Assembly: GCF_937997405.1 (NCBI RefSeq)
Contig: NZ_CALKTL010000174.1
Location: 1-16,896 of the forward strand
Length of the DNA: 16,896 bases
Direction: 5' to 3'
DNA from: an uncultured Campylobacter sp.
GTDB taxonomy: Bacteria; Campylobacterota; Campylobacteria; Campylobacterales; Campylobacteraceae
The notes under the pieces were generated by a model, which worked only from the letters and a program-made list of their open reading frames with translations, was not told where the DNA came from and did not search any database. A program made the translations under genes and the position numbers. Below are positions 1 through 6,618 of this stretch, one piece after another (position 1 is the stretch's first letter; every line of letters begins with the position of its first letter).

Positions 1-70
1 GCTTGATTACGCGGGCTCGCTGGTTTACGACGTGAAAAATGTCTATAAAGACGCGCAAGGAAAGCTCTGA
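1..70 (+). CDS. 3' end of an unidentified gene (partial; possibly a nucleotide-sugar dehydrogenase)
   Basis: Only the last 22 codons are present, read from base 2 and ending in TGA at 68-70. The tail reads LDYAGSLVYDVKNVYKDAQG and then KL. A hydrophobic stretch followed by DVKNVY resembles the C-terminal strand of UDP-sugar or UDP-N-acetylhexosamine dehydrogenases, where a VxDxKN-like motif is common, but 22 residues are too few for a firm name. The G+C of this piece is like that of the core genome, unlike the AT-rich genes that follow from about base 230. The start lies outside the window. Confidence 0.5.
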   Translation, partial: LDYAGSLVYDVKNVYKDAQGKL

Positions 71-127
71 AATTTAGCTTGGGGTTTAAATTTAGACTTC
101 TAAATAGGCGGTTTAGCGGGGATAAGG

Positions 128-256
128 ATGAACGAGGCAAGGCTCGAAGAGCTAAAGAAAATTCTAAACGAACGACGTCAAAATTTAGAGCGAGGCTCAC
201 AGGAAAATTCTGACGCTCAAAATTCCAATGCCTTAATTTTAATAAAGGAGATATAG
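128..256 (+). CDS. small hydrophilic ORF, 42 aa, unknown
   Basis: An ATG at 128 opens 42 codons ending in TAG at 254-256. GGGGA at 117-121 lies six bases upstream and could serve as a ribosome binding site, though it is not a strong one. The first half is highly charged and probably a short helix (MNEARLEELKKILNERRQNL); the second half is Gln/Asn/Ser-rich and ends in ALILIKEI. No family is recognised. The TAG is followed directly by another ATG at 257 that has its own good ribosome binding site, so the two reading units abut. It may be a genuine small protein, or the N-terminal remnant of a longer gene whose frame is lost near 256. Confidence 0.35.
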   Translation: MNEARLEELKKILNERRQNLERGSQENSDAQNSNALILIKEI

Positions 257-359
257 ATGAGTAGAGGAAGTGTTGATAAAAGGTGTACTTATTACAGGTG
301 GTTTTAAATCGCTACAAGAATATTCTGATTTGCCAAAAGCTACTAAAGGAATACAATGA
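257..359 (+). pseudogene. probable frameshifted small gene upstream of the membrane protein at 356
   Basis: A near-ideal ribosome binding site (AAGGAG at 245-250, six bases before ATG 257) drives an ORF of only 16 codons, stopping at TAA 305-307. A second frame, open from TTG 273 or GTG 270 to TGA 357-359, carries a protein-like stretch (LIKGVLITGGFKSLQEYSDL and onward to KATKGIQ). Its stop overlaps the ATG of the next gene (ATGA at 356-359), the usual sign of translational coupling. The best initiation site and the coupled tail being in different frames suggests a one-base indel in a small gene once translated from 257 to 359. Alternatively the tail starts on its own at TTG 273, with AGAGG five bases upstream. 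Function unknown. Confidence 0.35.
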
Positions 360-919
360 AAAACCCGCTTTACTACGTAGATTATTGGTATGATTTGATT
401 AAATTTGGCTTTGATCGGAAGCATACTTTTATAACGCTAATCGTTGTTTGCGTTTCATTTATCGCACCGATATTTCTCTTGTACTCCTACTCTATCGTAC
501 CAAGTACTCAAAGCATAAGAGATCCATTCGTATTTTACGGTACTATAAAAGAACTTAAAAGGCACAAAGGACATTATCGTACGAAAGCCAATTGTGTAGT
601 GTCAATCCAAAATAATAATAAAATCATCACTAGACGCTTTGTAGATGTAAAAATTTCAGAAGGAACATATATTTGTGATATATTTTTTAAAGAATATGTA
701 TTTAATCGATGTATAATCATAAATATGTCTGATTTTGTATTGAATAAGCTGAGCCGCTGCGATGATGGTTTGGTTTTATTTAAAGATACGACAAACATGA
801 GCTATCTCTACAAAGGAAGAAAAACTAGCGTTATAGTTGGTATAATTTTAGTTTTAATAGCTTTTATATTTACTTTCAAGCTTCATATAGAATATAAAAA
901 ATCCAAACTAAAAGATTAA
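356..919 (+). CDS. orphan bitopic membrane protein, 187 aa
   Basis: No family is recognised with confidence. ATG 356 has AAAGGA at the correct distance and overlaps the stop of the preceding small frame by four bases. The layout is a short aromatic N-terminus (YYVDYWYDLI), one transmembrane helix at about residues 24-44, a soluble domain of about 110 residues, a second helix at about 158-176, and a Lys-rich tail that by the positive-inside rule lies in the cytoplasm. The soluble part would then be periplasmic. It carries four cysteines (C80, C107, C119, C135), which could form disulfides. It faintly recalls DUF3592-like proteins, which also have two helices flanking a beta-rich domain, but this is weak. 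The gene is far more AT-rich than the core (9 G/C in the 60 bases 841-900), suggesting recent acquisition or an orphan. It converges on hemH. Confidence 0.75.
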   Translation: MKNPLYYVDYWYDLIKFGFDRKHTFITLIVVCVSFIAPIFLLYSYSIVPSTQSIRDPFVFYGTIKELKRHKGHYRTKANCVVSIQNNNKIITRRFVDVKISEGTYICDIFFKEYVFNRCIIINMSDFVLNKLSRCDDGLVLFKDTTNMSYLYKGRKTSVIVGIILVLIAFIFTFKLHIEYKKSKLKD

Positions 920-929
920 ATTTTAATCT
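908..929 (-). terminator. weak AT-rich terminator between convergent genes (hemH side)
   Basis: A 17-base palindrome (AGATTAAATTTTAATCT, 913-929) covers the stop codon of the orphan gene and lies just downstream of the hemH stop. Read on the minus strand it is followed by TTTT, as for an intrinsic terminator of the hemH operon. The stem is short, nearly all A/T and has almost no loop, so efficiency would be low. It is the only such structure in the 16-base convergent gap. Confidence 0.3.
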
Positions 930-935
930 CTAAAT

Positions 936-2033
936 TTACAACGCTTGCGCGAGTATAAATTTTGCAAAATCCTCGCGGGAGTTCGGGCATTTGCACACTT
1001 CGTAGTATTCATAACCCAGCTCGCTTGCACTAGCTCGATAAAAAATATCCAGCTCAAAATCGGTCTCGGAATTATCTACGCAAAACGCGATCGGAAATAT
1101 GAGCGCTTTTTTGCTCTGCAGATCCCGCAAAACGTCCGCGATATTGGGCTCTAGCCACTTCACGGGGCCCAGGCGCGATTGATACGCCAAAATAATCTCT
1201 TTAAATTTAATCCCGCGCGCAGCCAGCAGATCTTTTAAAATTTCCACGTGCGCCTCTACTTGCGCCTCGTAGGGATCGCCCGCGGCGATCATTTTTACCG
1301 GCAGCGAATGCGCAGAAAATATGAGCGAAATTTGCGAAATTTCATCCGCGCTAAATTTTGCGATGCATCCCGCAATTAAATTTAGTAAAATTTCGTTGTA
1401 AGCGGCGCTGTCGTAGAAAATGTCGATGATTCTATAATTTTTTATACCGAGCCGTTTAAGCGCCGCTTCGGCAGAGCACAGGCTCGATTGCACCGTAGTT
1501 TTCGAGAAGTGCGGATACAAAGGCATCAAAATTATCTCGTCAAAATCCGCGTATTTTTTAAACACATCCTCCGCAAATGGCGGCGTGTAATTCATCGCAT
1601 AATCGCAAATTAGCTCATCTATCGGTTTTTCATCCTGCGGCGCCTCATTTTGTAGCGGCTCACCCTGCGGCGGGACATCTTGCGGCGGTTTGCTCTGCAA
1701 TGAAATGTCTTGCGGCGACTCATTCGCAGCACCCGCATCCGCCGCATTTTCAAATTTTAACCCCGCGCCTAATTTTGCTCGCGCTAGTTCATTTACCCGC
1801 TCGCAAAGCGCTTCGGTGATGGAGCATATCGGCGAGCGTCCGCCCAGTTTTTCGTAGTTACTGCGCGCCGATGAAGTTCTGCTTCTTACGATGAGCGCGG
1901 CCAAAACGCTGCGCCAAAAACCACTTTTAATGTCCAAAATAAAGGGGTCGTTAAACATATTTTTTAAAAAAACTTCAACCTCACTCAGATTGTTCGGACC
2001 GCCCATGTTGAGTAAAATTAGGGCTTTTTTCAT
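936..2033 (-). CDS. hemH: ferrochelatase with an internal pentapeptide-repeat insertion
   Basis: Inserts Fe2+ into protoporphyrin IX (or coproporphyrin, depending on the pathway), the metal-insertion step of haem synthesis, at the cytoplasm/inner membrane face. The N-terminus ALILLNMGGPNNLSEVEVFL is the family signature. The catalytic His is H242 in FSAHSLP; the second metal-site acidic motif is NSETDFELD with E323. Length is 365 aa against roughly 310-320 for typical bacterial enzymes. The excess is a Pro/Gln/Glu/Asp-rich insert at about residues 93-140, between the helix ending NELARAKLG and the strand ICDYAMNYTPPF, made largely of five-residue repeats (separate entry). The active-site regions look intact, so the enzyme should work with a surface loop added. 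Its ATG overlaps the stop of the upstream oxidoreductase gene (ATGA, 2030-2033) and has only a weak ribosome binding site, so translation is probably coupled. C. jejuni has the same gene pair (Cj0503c/Cj0504c). Confidence 0.95.
   Translation of the reverse strand: MKKALILLNMGGPNNLSEVEVFLKNMFNDPFILDIKSGFWRSVLAALIVRSRTSSARSNYEKLGGRSPICSITEALCERVNELARAKLGAGLKFENAADAGAANESPQDISLQSKPPQDVPPQGEPLQNEAPQDEKPIDELICDYAMNYTPPFAEDVFKKYADFDEIILMPLYPHFSKTTVQSSLCSAEAALKRLGIKNYRIIDIFYDSAAYNEILLNLIAGCIAKFSADEISQISLIFSAHSLPVKMIAAGDPYEAQVEAHVEILKDLLAARGIKFKEIILAYQSRLGPVKWLEPNIADVLRDLQSKKALIFPIAFCVDNSETDFELDIFYRASASELGYEYYEVCKCPNSREDFAKFILAQAL
1629..1718 (-). repeat. 15-bp tandem repeat (six units) inside hemH
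   Basis: On the plus strand a TGCGGC-like core recurs every 15 bases, at 1636, 1651 (TGTAGC), 1666, 1681, 1696 (TGCAAT) and 1711. In hemH this encodes six in-frame pentapeptides, residues 106-135: SPQDI, SLQSK, PPQDV, PPQGE, PLQNE, APQDE, with a decayed seventh, KPIDE. The unit keeps the frame whatever the copy number. Units differ from one another, so the array is not freshly expanded, but the constant period marks it as a minisatellite. Confidence 0.9.
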
Positions 2034-2902
2034 GAGATGATTTCTCTGATTTTTATCGCGTCCTCTACGCTTGCAAGACCTGCATTAGTACTGCTGTCGC
2101 ACATCGCGCAAAACGCTTCGTGTTCGCGGCGTAGCGAAAAATCGTCGCGATCGACGCGCAGATTTACGCGCCCGTCAGGCGTAATTTTAAAAAGAGTTAT
2201 TGAGATTAGATCGCCGAAATATACGCCGCTGTCGGTGCAAATTTCGATACCGTGGCGTCTAATCGGATAGAGATTGGACTGCATTAGCGTGCAATAGCAG
2301 CCGCTTTTTGTGTGAAGCGTCGCGCATGCGGCTAGAGTGCGCTCTTTAGAGATATTTTTGCTAAGTTCTATGCAGGCGATCTCGCTGTGAGAAAGCAGCC
2401 GCACAAGATCGATATCTCTAAAAAGGGCATTGGCTACGATATCTGCTCTATCATCGTTTGCAAAGCCGCTTACAAAGCTCATCGAAAAAATTTTATCCCC
2501 CTTGGCAAGCTCGCGTAGCAAGGATACGATTACTGGATTGTAGCGGTCGGAGTAGCCTACGGCTAGGCGCGTACCGTTAGTAGTGACCGCGTAGTTTATC
2601 TCTCTAGCTTCGGCTAGGCTTTGTGCGAGCGGAGATTCTACAAAGATATTTTTGGTAAACGGTAGGCATTTTAAAATCAGCTCTTTATGCGATGGCGGGG
2701 GGGCTGTGATGACTACGGCGTCGGGCTTGGCGACGTTAAAAAGATCGGTTAGATTATCAAAGACCGGATAGCGCGGGCCGAAATTTTCACTGCTGCCCTT
2801 ATGATAAAGCGCTACAAGCTCGAAATAATCGCTCCTTCTTAGCTCGCTGAAGTGCTTTTGACCAAGCTCGCCCATGCCTATGATCGCTATCTTTTTTTTC
2901 AT
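2030..2902 (-). CDS. Gfo/Idh/MocA-family protein with a degenerate active site
   Basis: A Rossmann dinucleotide-binding N-terminus is evident: IAIIGMGELGQKHF with GxGxxG at about residues 9-14, and the ITAPPPSH turn at about 65-72. A second domain typical of Gfo/Idh/MocA sugar or inositol dehydrogenases follows. The conserved EKP lysine is absent: the motif reads FVESPLA (E89-S90-P91). In the usual HxxD motif the His is Arg (FRDIDLVRLL, R162). At 290 aa it is shorter than the usual 320-350. I place the start at ATG 2902 because AGGG (2910-2913) sits seven bases before it and only one base before the in-frame ATG at 2908. A TATAAT at 2933-2938 is the likely promoter. It overlaps hemH by four bases. 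In C. jejuni the equivalent Cj0504c lies beside a DegT-type aminotransferase, which is missing here. Redox activity is uncertain; binding NAD(P) without catalysis is possible. Confidence 0.85.
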   Translation of the reverse strand: MKKKIAIIGMGELGQKHFSELRRSDYFELVALYHKGSSENFGPRYPVFDNLTDLFNVAKPDAVVITAPPPSHKELILKCLPFTKNIFVESPLAQSLAEAREINYAVTTNGTRLAVGYSDRYNPVIVSLLRELAKGDKIFSMSFVSGFANDDRADIVANALFRDIDLVRLLSHSEIACIELSKNISKERTLAACATLHTKSGCYCTLMQSNLYPIRRHGIEICTDSGVYFGDLISITLFKITPDGRVNLRVDRDDFSLRREHEAFCAMCDSSTNAGLASVEDAIKIREIIS

Positions 2903-2932
2903 CGCCATGCCCTAAATTTAATCTTTCGCGCC

Positions 2933-2938
2933 ATTATA
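2933..2938 (-). promoter_or_regulatory. -10 box for the oxidoreductase-hemH operon
   Basis: Read on the minus strand the sequence is TTAGTTATAATGG, containing a consensus TATAAT. The implied start of transcription near 2926 gives a leader of about 24 bases to ATG 2902. No clear -35 is visible, as is usual for the Campylobacter housekeeping sigma factor. Confidence 0.6.
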
Positions 2939-2982
2939 ACTAAGAATGGTTAAAATTTATAATTTTTAAAATCTAATTTAGC

Positions 2983-2988
2983 TAAAAT
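2983..2988 (+). promoter_or_regulatory. -10 box for alaS
   Basis: TAAAAT within TTAGCTAAAATGC, preceded by a T/A-rich stretch (2950-2980) of the kind that replaces the -35 box in Campylobacter. A transcript from about 2995 would have a leader of about 29 bases containing AGGA (3014-3017) six bases before the alaS ATG. It lies back to back with the minus-strand promoter at 2933-2938. Confidence 0.5.
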
Positions 2989-3023
2989 GCGCCTTTAAAA
3001 TTTAACTTGAAATAGGACAAATC

Positions 3024-5567
3024 ATGGATATTAGAAGCGAATATTTAAATTTCTTTGCAAGCAAAGGGCATCAGATCATCCCCAGCGCGCCGCTGGTGCC
3101 AGATGATGATAGTTTGCTGTTTACAAACGCGGGCATGGTGCCGTTTAAAAGCATATTTACAGGAGCCGTTCCGCGTCCGACGCCGCCTATCCGCACGAGC
3201 TGTCAGACCTGCATCCGCGCCGGAGGCAAACACAATGACTTAGACAACGTCGGTTATACCGCGCGCCATCATACGTTTTTTGAGATGCTTGGAAATTTCA
3301 GCTTTGGCGAGTATTTTAAAGAGCAGGCAATCGCCTATGCGTGGGAGTTTATCACCGAAATTTTAAAGCTTCCTAAAGACAAACTCTACGTTACCGTGCA
3401 CGAAAAGGACGACGAAGCGTTCGGGTTCTGGGCGCGCCACATAGCGCAGGAGCGCATCTACCGCTTCGGCGATCACGATAACTTTTGGGCGATGGGCGAT
3501 ACCGGACCGTGCGGGCCGTGCAGCGAAATTTTTTATGATCAGGGCGAGGAGCATTTCCACTCGCCCGAGGATTATATGGGTGGCGACGGCGACCGCTTTT
3601 TAGAGATTTGGAATTTAGTTTTCATGCAGTACGAGCGCAGCAAAGACGGCAAGCTTAGCCCGCTTCCAAAGCCTAGCATCGACACTGGCATGGGGCTTGA
3701 GCGCGTCACGGCGATTAAGGAGGGCAAGTTTAGCAACTATGACAGCTCGCTTTTCATGCCGCTAATTGATGAGGTTGTAAAACTTTGCGGCAAACCTTAC
3801 GTTTATGAAGGCGGCGCGAGCTACCGCGTCATCGCCGATCATATCCGCTCGGTTACGTTTTTGCTAGCGCAGGGAACAAATTTTAACCGCGAGGGCAGGG
3901 GATACGTTTTGCGTAGAATTCTGCGCCGCGCCGTGCGCCACGGCTATCTGCTCGGCATCAAAGAGCCATTTATGTATCGCCTCGTGGATAAAGTATGCGA
4001 GCTGATGGGCGGGCATTATGCATATTTGAATGAGAAAAAGCAAGCCGTAAAGGAGCAGATCAAACTCGAAGAGGAGCGGTTTTTTGCCACTTTGGCAAAC
4101 GGCATCGAGCTTTTTAACGAGGAGCTTGCGCGCACTAAAGAAATTTTTAGCGGCGAGGTCGCGTTTAAACTATACGATACCTACGGCTTCCCGCTCGATC
4201 TGACCGCTGATATGCTGCGCGAGAAAAATTTGCGCGTGGATGAGGCTAAATTTGACGCGCTTATGAGCGAGCAAAGGCAGATAGCTAAAGCCGCATGGAA
4301 GGGCAGTGGCGATAAAAACGTCCGTGGCGATTTTAAGGCACTGCTAGAGAAATTTGGTGAGAATAAATTTAGCGGTTACGAAGAGCTTAGCCGCACGAGC
4401 AAGGTTTTAGCGCTACTTAACGAGGATTTTGCGGAAGTGGATGAGCTCAAAGCTGGCGATATCGGCTGGGTGATGTTTGATATCACTCCGTTTTATGCAC
4501 AAAGTGGCGGTCAGACGGGCGATAGCGGCGAAGTGGAGTCCATAGCCGATGTGTTTGATACGCAGAAATTTTATGGGTTAAATTTATCCCACTTGCGCCT
4601 TAATCGTAACCTGAAAATCGGCGATATAGTCGGGCTTAAGGTTTCTGAGGAGCGTGAACAGATTGCACGTCATCACAGCGCGACGCACCTTTTGCACGCG
4701 GCGCTTCGTGCGGTGCTAGGGGCTCATATCGCTCAAGCAGGAAGCTTGGTTGAAGCGGACCGCTTAAGATTTGACTTCTCGCATCCTAAGGCACTTAGCG
4801 ACGAGGAGCTAGCTAAAATCGAGGAATTTGTAAATAACGCCGTTTGCAAGGGCTGTGCGGCAAAAACTGAGATTATGGATATAGATGACGCTAAAAACAG
4901 CGGTGCAATCGCGCTTTTTGGCGAAAAATACGGCTCAAAAGTGCGCGTTGTGAGCTTTGGAGAGATTAGTAAGGAGCTTTGCGGCGGAATTCACGTGCGT
5001 AATTTAAGCGAGATAGGACCGTTTTTTATCGTCAAAGAAAGCGGCGTAAGTGCGGGTGTTAGGCGTATCGAGGCAGTTTGTTCGCGCGCGGCTTTAAATT
5101 TGGCGCTTCAAAATCGCGCTAAGCTTGCTGAAATTTCTGCGGAGCTAAAGGGGATTGAGCCTCTCCGCGCGATTGAGAAATTAAAAGATGAGATTAGATC
5201 GCTAAAAGATCAGATCAAGCATGCAAGCAGTTCTCATGCACTGGCTTTTCTAAATGTCGGTGATACTAAACTTTGCGTAGCCTCAGTCGAAAGCGGTGAT
5301 ATAAAAACTATGATAGATGAGTTTAAAAATAGCCACGAAAAGGCGGCGATAATGCTGATGCAAGTGGGCGCGGACGGTAAAATTTCAATCGCGGCAGGCG
5401 TTAAAAACGCGCCGATCAAAGCTGGCGAGTGGGTTAAGCTTGCGGCACAAATTTTAGGCGGTGGCGGCGGCGGACGCGACGATTTTGCGACCGCGGGCGG
5501 TAGGGACGTGCTAAAAATCGAAGAAGCGATCAAAGAGGCGATCTCTTACGCAAAAGGTAAAATTTGA
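3024..5567 (+). CDS. alaS: alanyl-tRNA synthetase
   Basis: Charges tRNA-Ala with alanine in the cytoplasm and edits mischarged Ser/Gly. At 847 aa it is full length for a bacterial AlaRS. The N-terminal class II catalytic core starts IRSEYLNFFASKGH and includes the signatures FTNAGMVPFKSIF and GPCGPCSEIFYD. The editing domain carries the zinc-binding HxxxH (H551, H555 in RHHSATHLLH) and the partner C653/H657 in ELCGGIHV. The C-terminal C-Ala domain ends in a glycine-rich segment (GGGGGGRDDFATAGG) typical of the family. AGGA at 3014-3017 supports ATG 3024. It is first in a tightly packed plus-strand run: its TGA overlaps the TTG start of the next gene. Gene position next to maf and pbpA is as in C. 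jejuni (Cj0506-Cj0508). Confidence 0.98.
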   Translation: MDIRSEYLNFFASKGHQIIPSAPLVPDDDSLLFTNAGMVPFKSIFTGAVPRPTPPIRTSCQTCIRAGGKHNDLDNVGYTARHHTFFEMLGNFSFGEYFKEQAIAYAWEFITEILKLPKDKLYVTVHEKDDEAFGFWARHIAQERIYRFGDHDNFWAMGDTGPCGPCSEIFYDQGEEHFHSPEDYMGGDGDRFLEIWNLVFMQYERSKDGKLSPLPKPSIDTGMGLERVTAIKEGKFSNYDSSLFMPLIDEVVKLCGKPYVYEGGASYRVIADHIRSVTFLLAQGTNFNREGRGYVLRRILRRAVRHGYLLGIKEPFMYRLVDKVCELMGGHYAYLNEKKQAVKEQIKLEEERFFATLANGIELFNEELARTKEIFSGEVAFKLYDTYGFPLDLTADMLREKNLRVDEAKFDALMSEQRQIAKAAWKGSGDKNVRGDFKALLEKFGENKFSGYEELSRTSKVLALLNEDFAEVDELKAGDIGWVMFDITPFYAQSGGQTGDSGEVESIADVFDTQKFYGLNLSHLRLNRNLKIGDIVGLKVSEEREQIARHHSATHLLHAALRAVLGAHIAQAGSLVEADRLRFDFSHPKALSDEELAKIEEFVNNAVCKGCAAKTEIMDIDDAKNSGAIALFGEKYGSKVRVVSFGEISKELCGGIHVRNLSEIGPFFIVKESGVSAGVRRIEAVCSRAALNLALQNRAKLAEISAELKGIEPLRAIEKLKDEIRSLKDQIKHASSSHALAFLNVGDTKLCVASVESGDIKTMIDEFKNSHEKAAIMLMQVGADGKISIAAGVKNAPIKAGEWVKLAAQILGGGGGGRDDFATAGGRDVLKIEEAIKEAISYAKGKI

Positions 5568-6073
5568 ACGAAATCGATACTGGCTTCATCAAAGCCTCGC
5601 AAATTTTGCCGCTGATTCACATTTTAAGCGTGATTTTTTTGGTCTGCGCGCAGATCTGCGTATTTTTGATCGCGCGGATTTTTATGAATTTAAGCAGTAA
5701 AAGTCAAGCGGATGCGAAGGATGTAAAATTTGCAGAAATTTTACGATATATGAAACGCTATGAACAGTTCTTTGCACTATTTTTGGTGATCGTTTGCGTA
5801 AGTGGATTTTTTCTTGCGGACGGCGGAAGTTTTAAATTTTCAGATCCTATGGTAAAAGGTGCGATTGCCACGCTATGGGCTGGCGCCGGCTTTATACTAC
5901 TAAATTTTATCTACATGCATTATAAAATTTCATCTTTGAAGCGAGCTTTGGATGCAGGAGATGAGCTTGAGGCGAATGAGCATTTAATCATCGTCGTTAA
6001 ATATTTCATCCCACTAAATATCGTAGTTACGCTGATTTGCGTTTATTTGGGCGTGACGGTGGGCGAGTTTTGA
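5564..6073 (+). CDS. four-helix inner-membrane protein, 169 aa (HemJ/CopD-like fold possible)
   Basis: The start is TTG 5564, overlapping the alaS stop (TTGA) with AAAAGG six bases upstream; there is no better start. Four transmembrane helices are predicted at about residues 11-38, 68-88, 98-124 and 142-166. The first begins LPLIHILSVIFLVCAQ, with a histidine at the membrane edge, and the last reads YFIPLNIVVTLICVYLG. A His near the start of helix 1 and the Pro-Leu-Asn in helix 4 recall small four-helix haem- or copper-associated families (HemJ/UPF0093, CopD, DUF2269). The similarity is by eye only and I do not assign a function. It overlaps maf (TGATG at 6071-6075), so alaS, this gene, maf and pbpA are probably cotranscribed. 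C. jejuni, as I recall, has no gene between alaS and maf, so this is an insertion into a conserved run. Confidence 0.85.
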   Translation: MNEIDTGFIKASQILPLIHILSVIFLVCAQICVFLIARIFMNLSSKSQADAKDVKFAEILRYMKRYEQFFALFLVIVCVSGFFLADGGSFKFSDPMVKGAIATLWAGAGFILLNFIYMHYKISSLKRALDAGDELEANEHLIIVVKYFIPLNIVVTLICVYLGVTVGEF

Positions 6074-6618
6074 TGATCTATTTAGCTTCCAGCTCGCCTA
6101 CTAGGGCGCAAATTCTAAAAGATAACGGCGTAGAATTTACGCAAATTCCTTTTAATTTCGACGAAAGCGGCATTAGTAAGGACGATGCACGCACCTATGC
6201 TTACCGCGTTGCCGTAGCCAAGAAAGTGCAGTTTTTTAAAATTTATAAAAATTATGATAGAGTGCTGTTTGCCGATAGCTCCGTACTTGCCGGCGGCGAA
6301 ATTTTAGGCAAGGCGCGGGATGAAGCGGACGCGTTAAGGATGCTGCGGGCTCAAAGCGGTGCTAGCTGCGCTGTTTATACTGCGATGATTTTTTGCAGTA
6401 AGGCGCTAGAACTTTCGGCACTTAGCGTCGCAAGCTTTGAATTTGCGGAATTTAATGAAGCGGATTTAAAAGGCTATATCGCTAGCGGTGATTGGCGCGG
6501 CAAGGCGGGTGCGATGAGTATCGAAGGCTTTAACGAAAAATATATCAAAAGCTCGCGTGGGTCAAAATTCACGGCGATGGGGCTTGATCTGGAAAATTTA
6601 AAGAGGTTTGTATGGTAA
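6073..6618 (+). CDS. maf: Maf-family nucleotide pyrophosphatase
   Basis: Maf proteins hydrolyse non-canonical or modified nucleoside triphosphates (dTTP/UTP, m7GTP, pseudo-UTP, depending on subfamily) and have been linked to septum control. Family signatures appear in order: N-terminal LASSSPTRAQILKDNG, the KDDARTYAYRVAVAKK helix, the catalytic-Asp strand FADSSVLAGGEILGKA (usually ADT, here ADS), the LRAQSGASCAVYTA turn, and the C-terminal GKAGAMSIEGF with GLDLENLKRF. I place the start at ATG 6073, giving 181 aa, because translation from there begins directly with the conserved LASSSP strand; the same frame extends upstream to 6037 only inside the previous gene. It overlaps both neighbours by a few bases. 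The substrate subclass cannot be read from sequence alone. Confidence 0.93.
   Translation: MIYLASSSPTRAQILKDNGVEFTQIPFNFDESGISKDDARTYAYRVAVAKKVQFFKIYKNYDRVLFADSSVLAGGEILGKARDEADALRMLRAQSGASCAVYTAMIFCSKALELSALSVASFEFAEFNEADLKGYIASGDWRGKAGAMSIEGFNEKYIKSSRGSKFTAMGLDLENLKRFVW

Noticed and set aside
1629..1718. CRISPR-like array
   Set aside because: The period is only 15 bases, without spacers, and it lies in frame inside hemH; it is a coding minisatellite.
1577..1819. 80-residue plus-strand frame rich in His/Ala/Pro opposite the hemH minisatellite
   Set aside because: It is the complement of the repeat array; no ribosome binding site and no family. The minus-strand frame has clear ferrochelatase motifs.
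5234..5533. 99-residue minus-strand frame with a Pro-rich stretch opposite the end of alaS
   Set aside because: The proline run is the complement of the AlaRS glycine-rich C-terminus.
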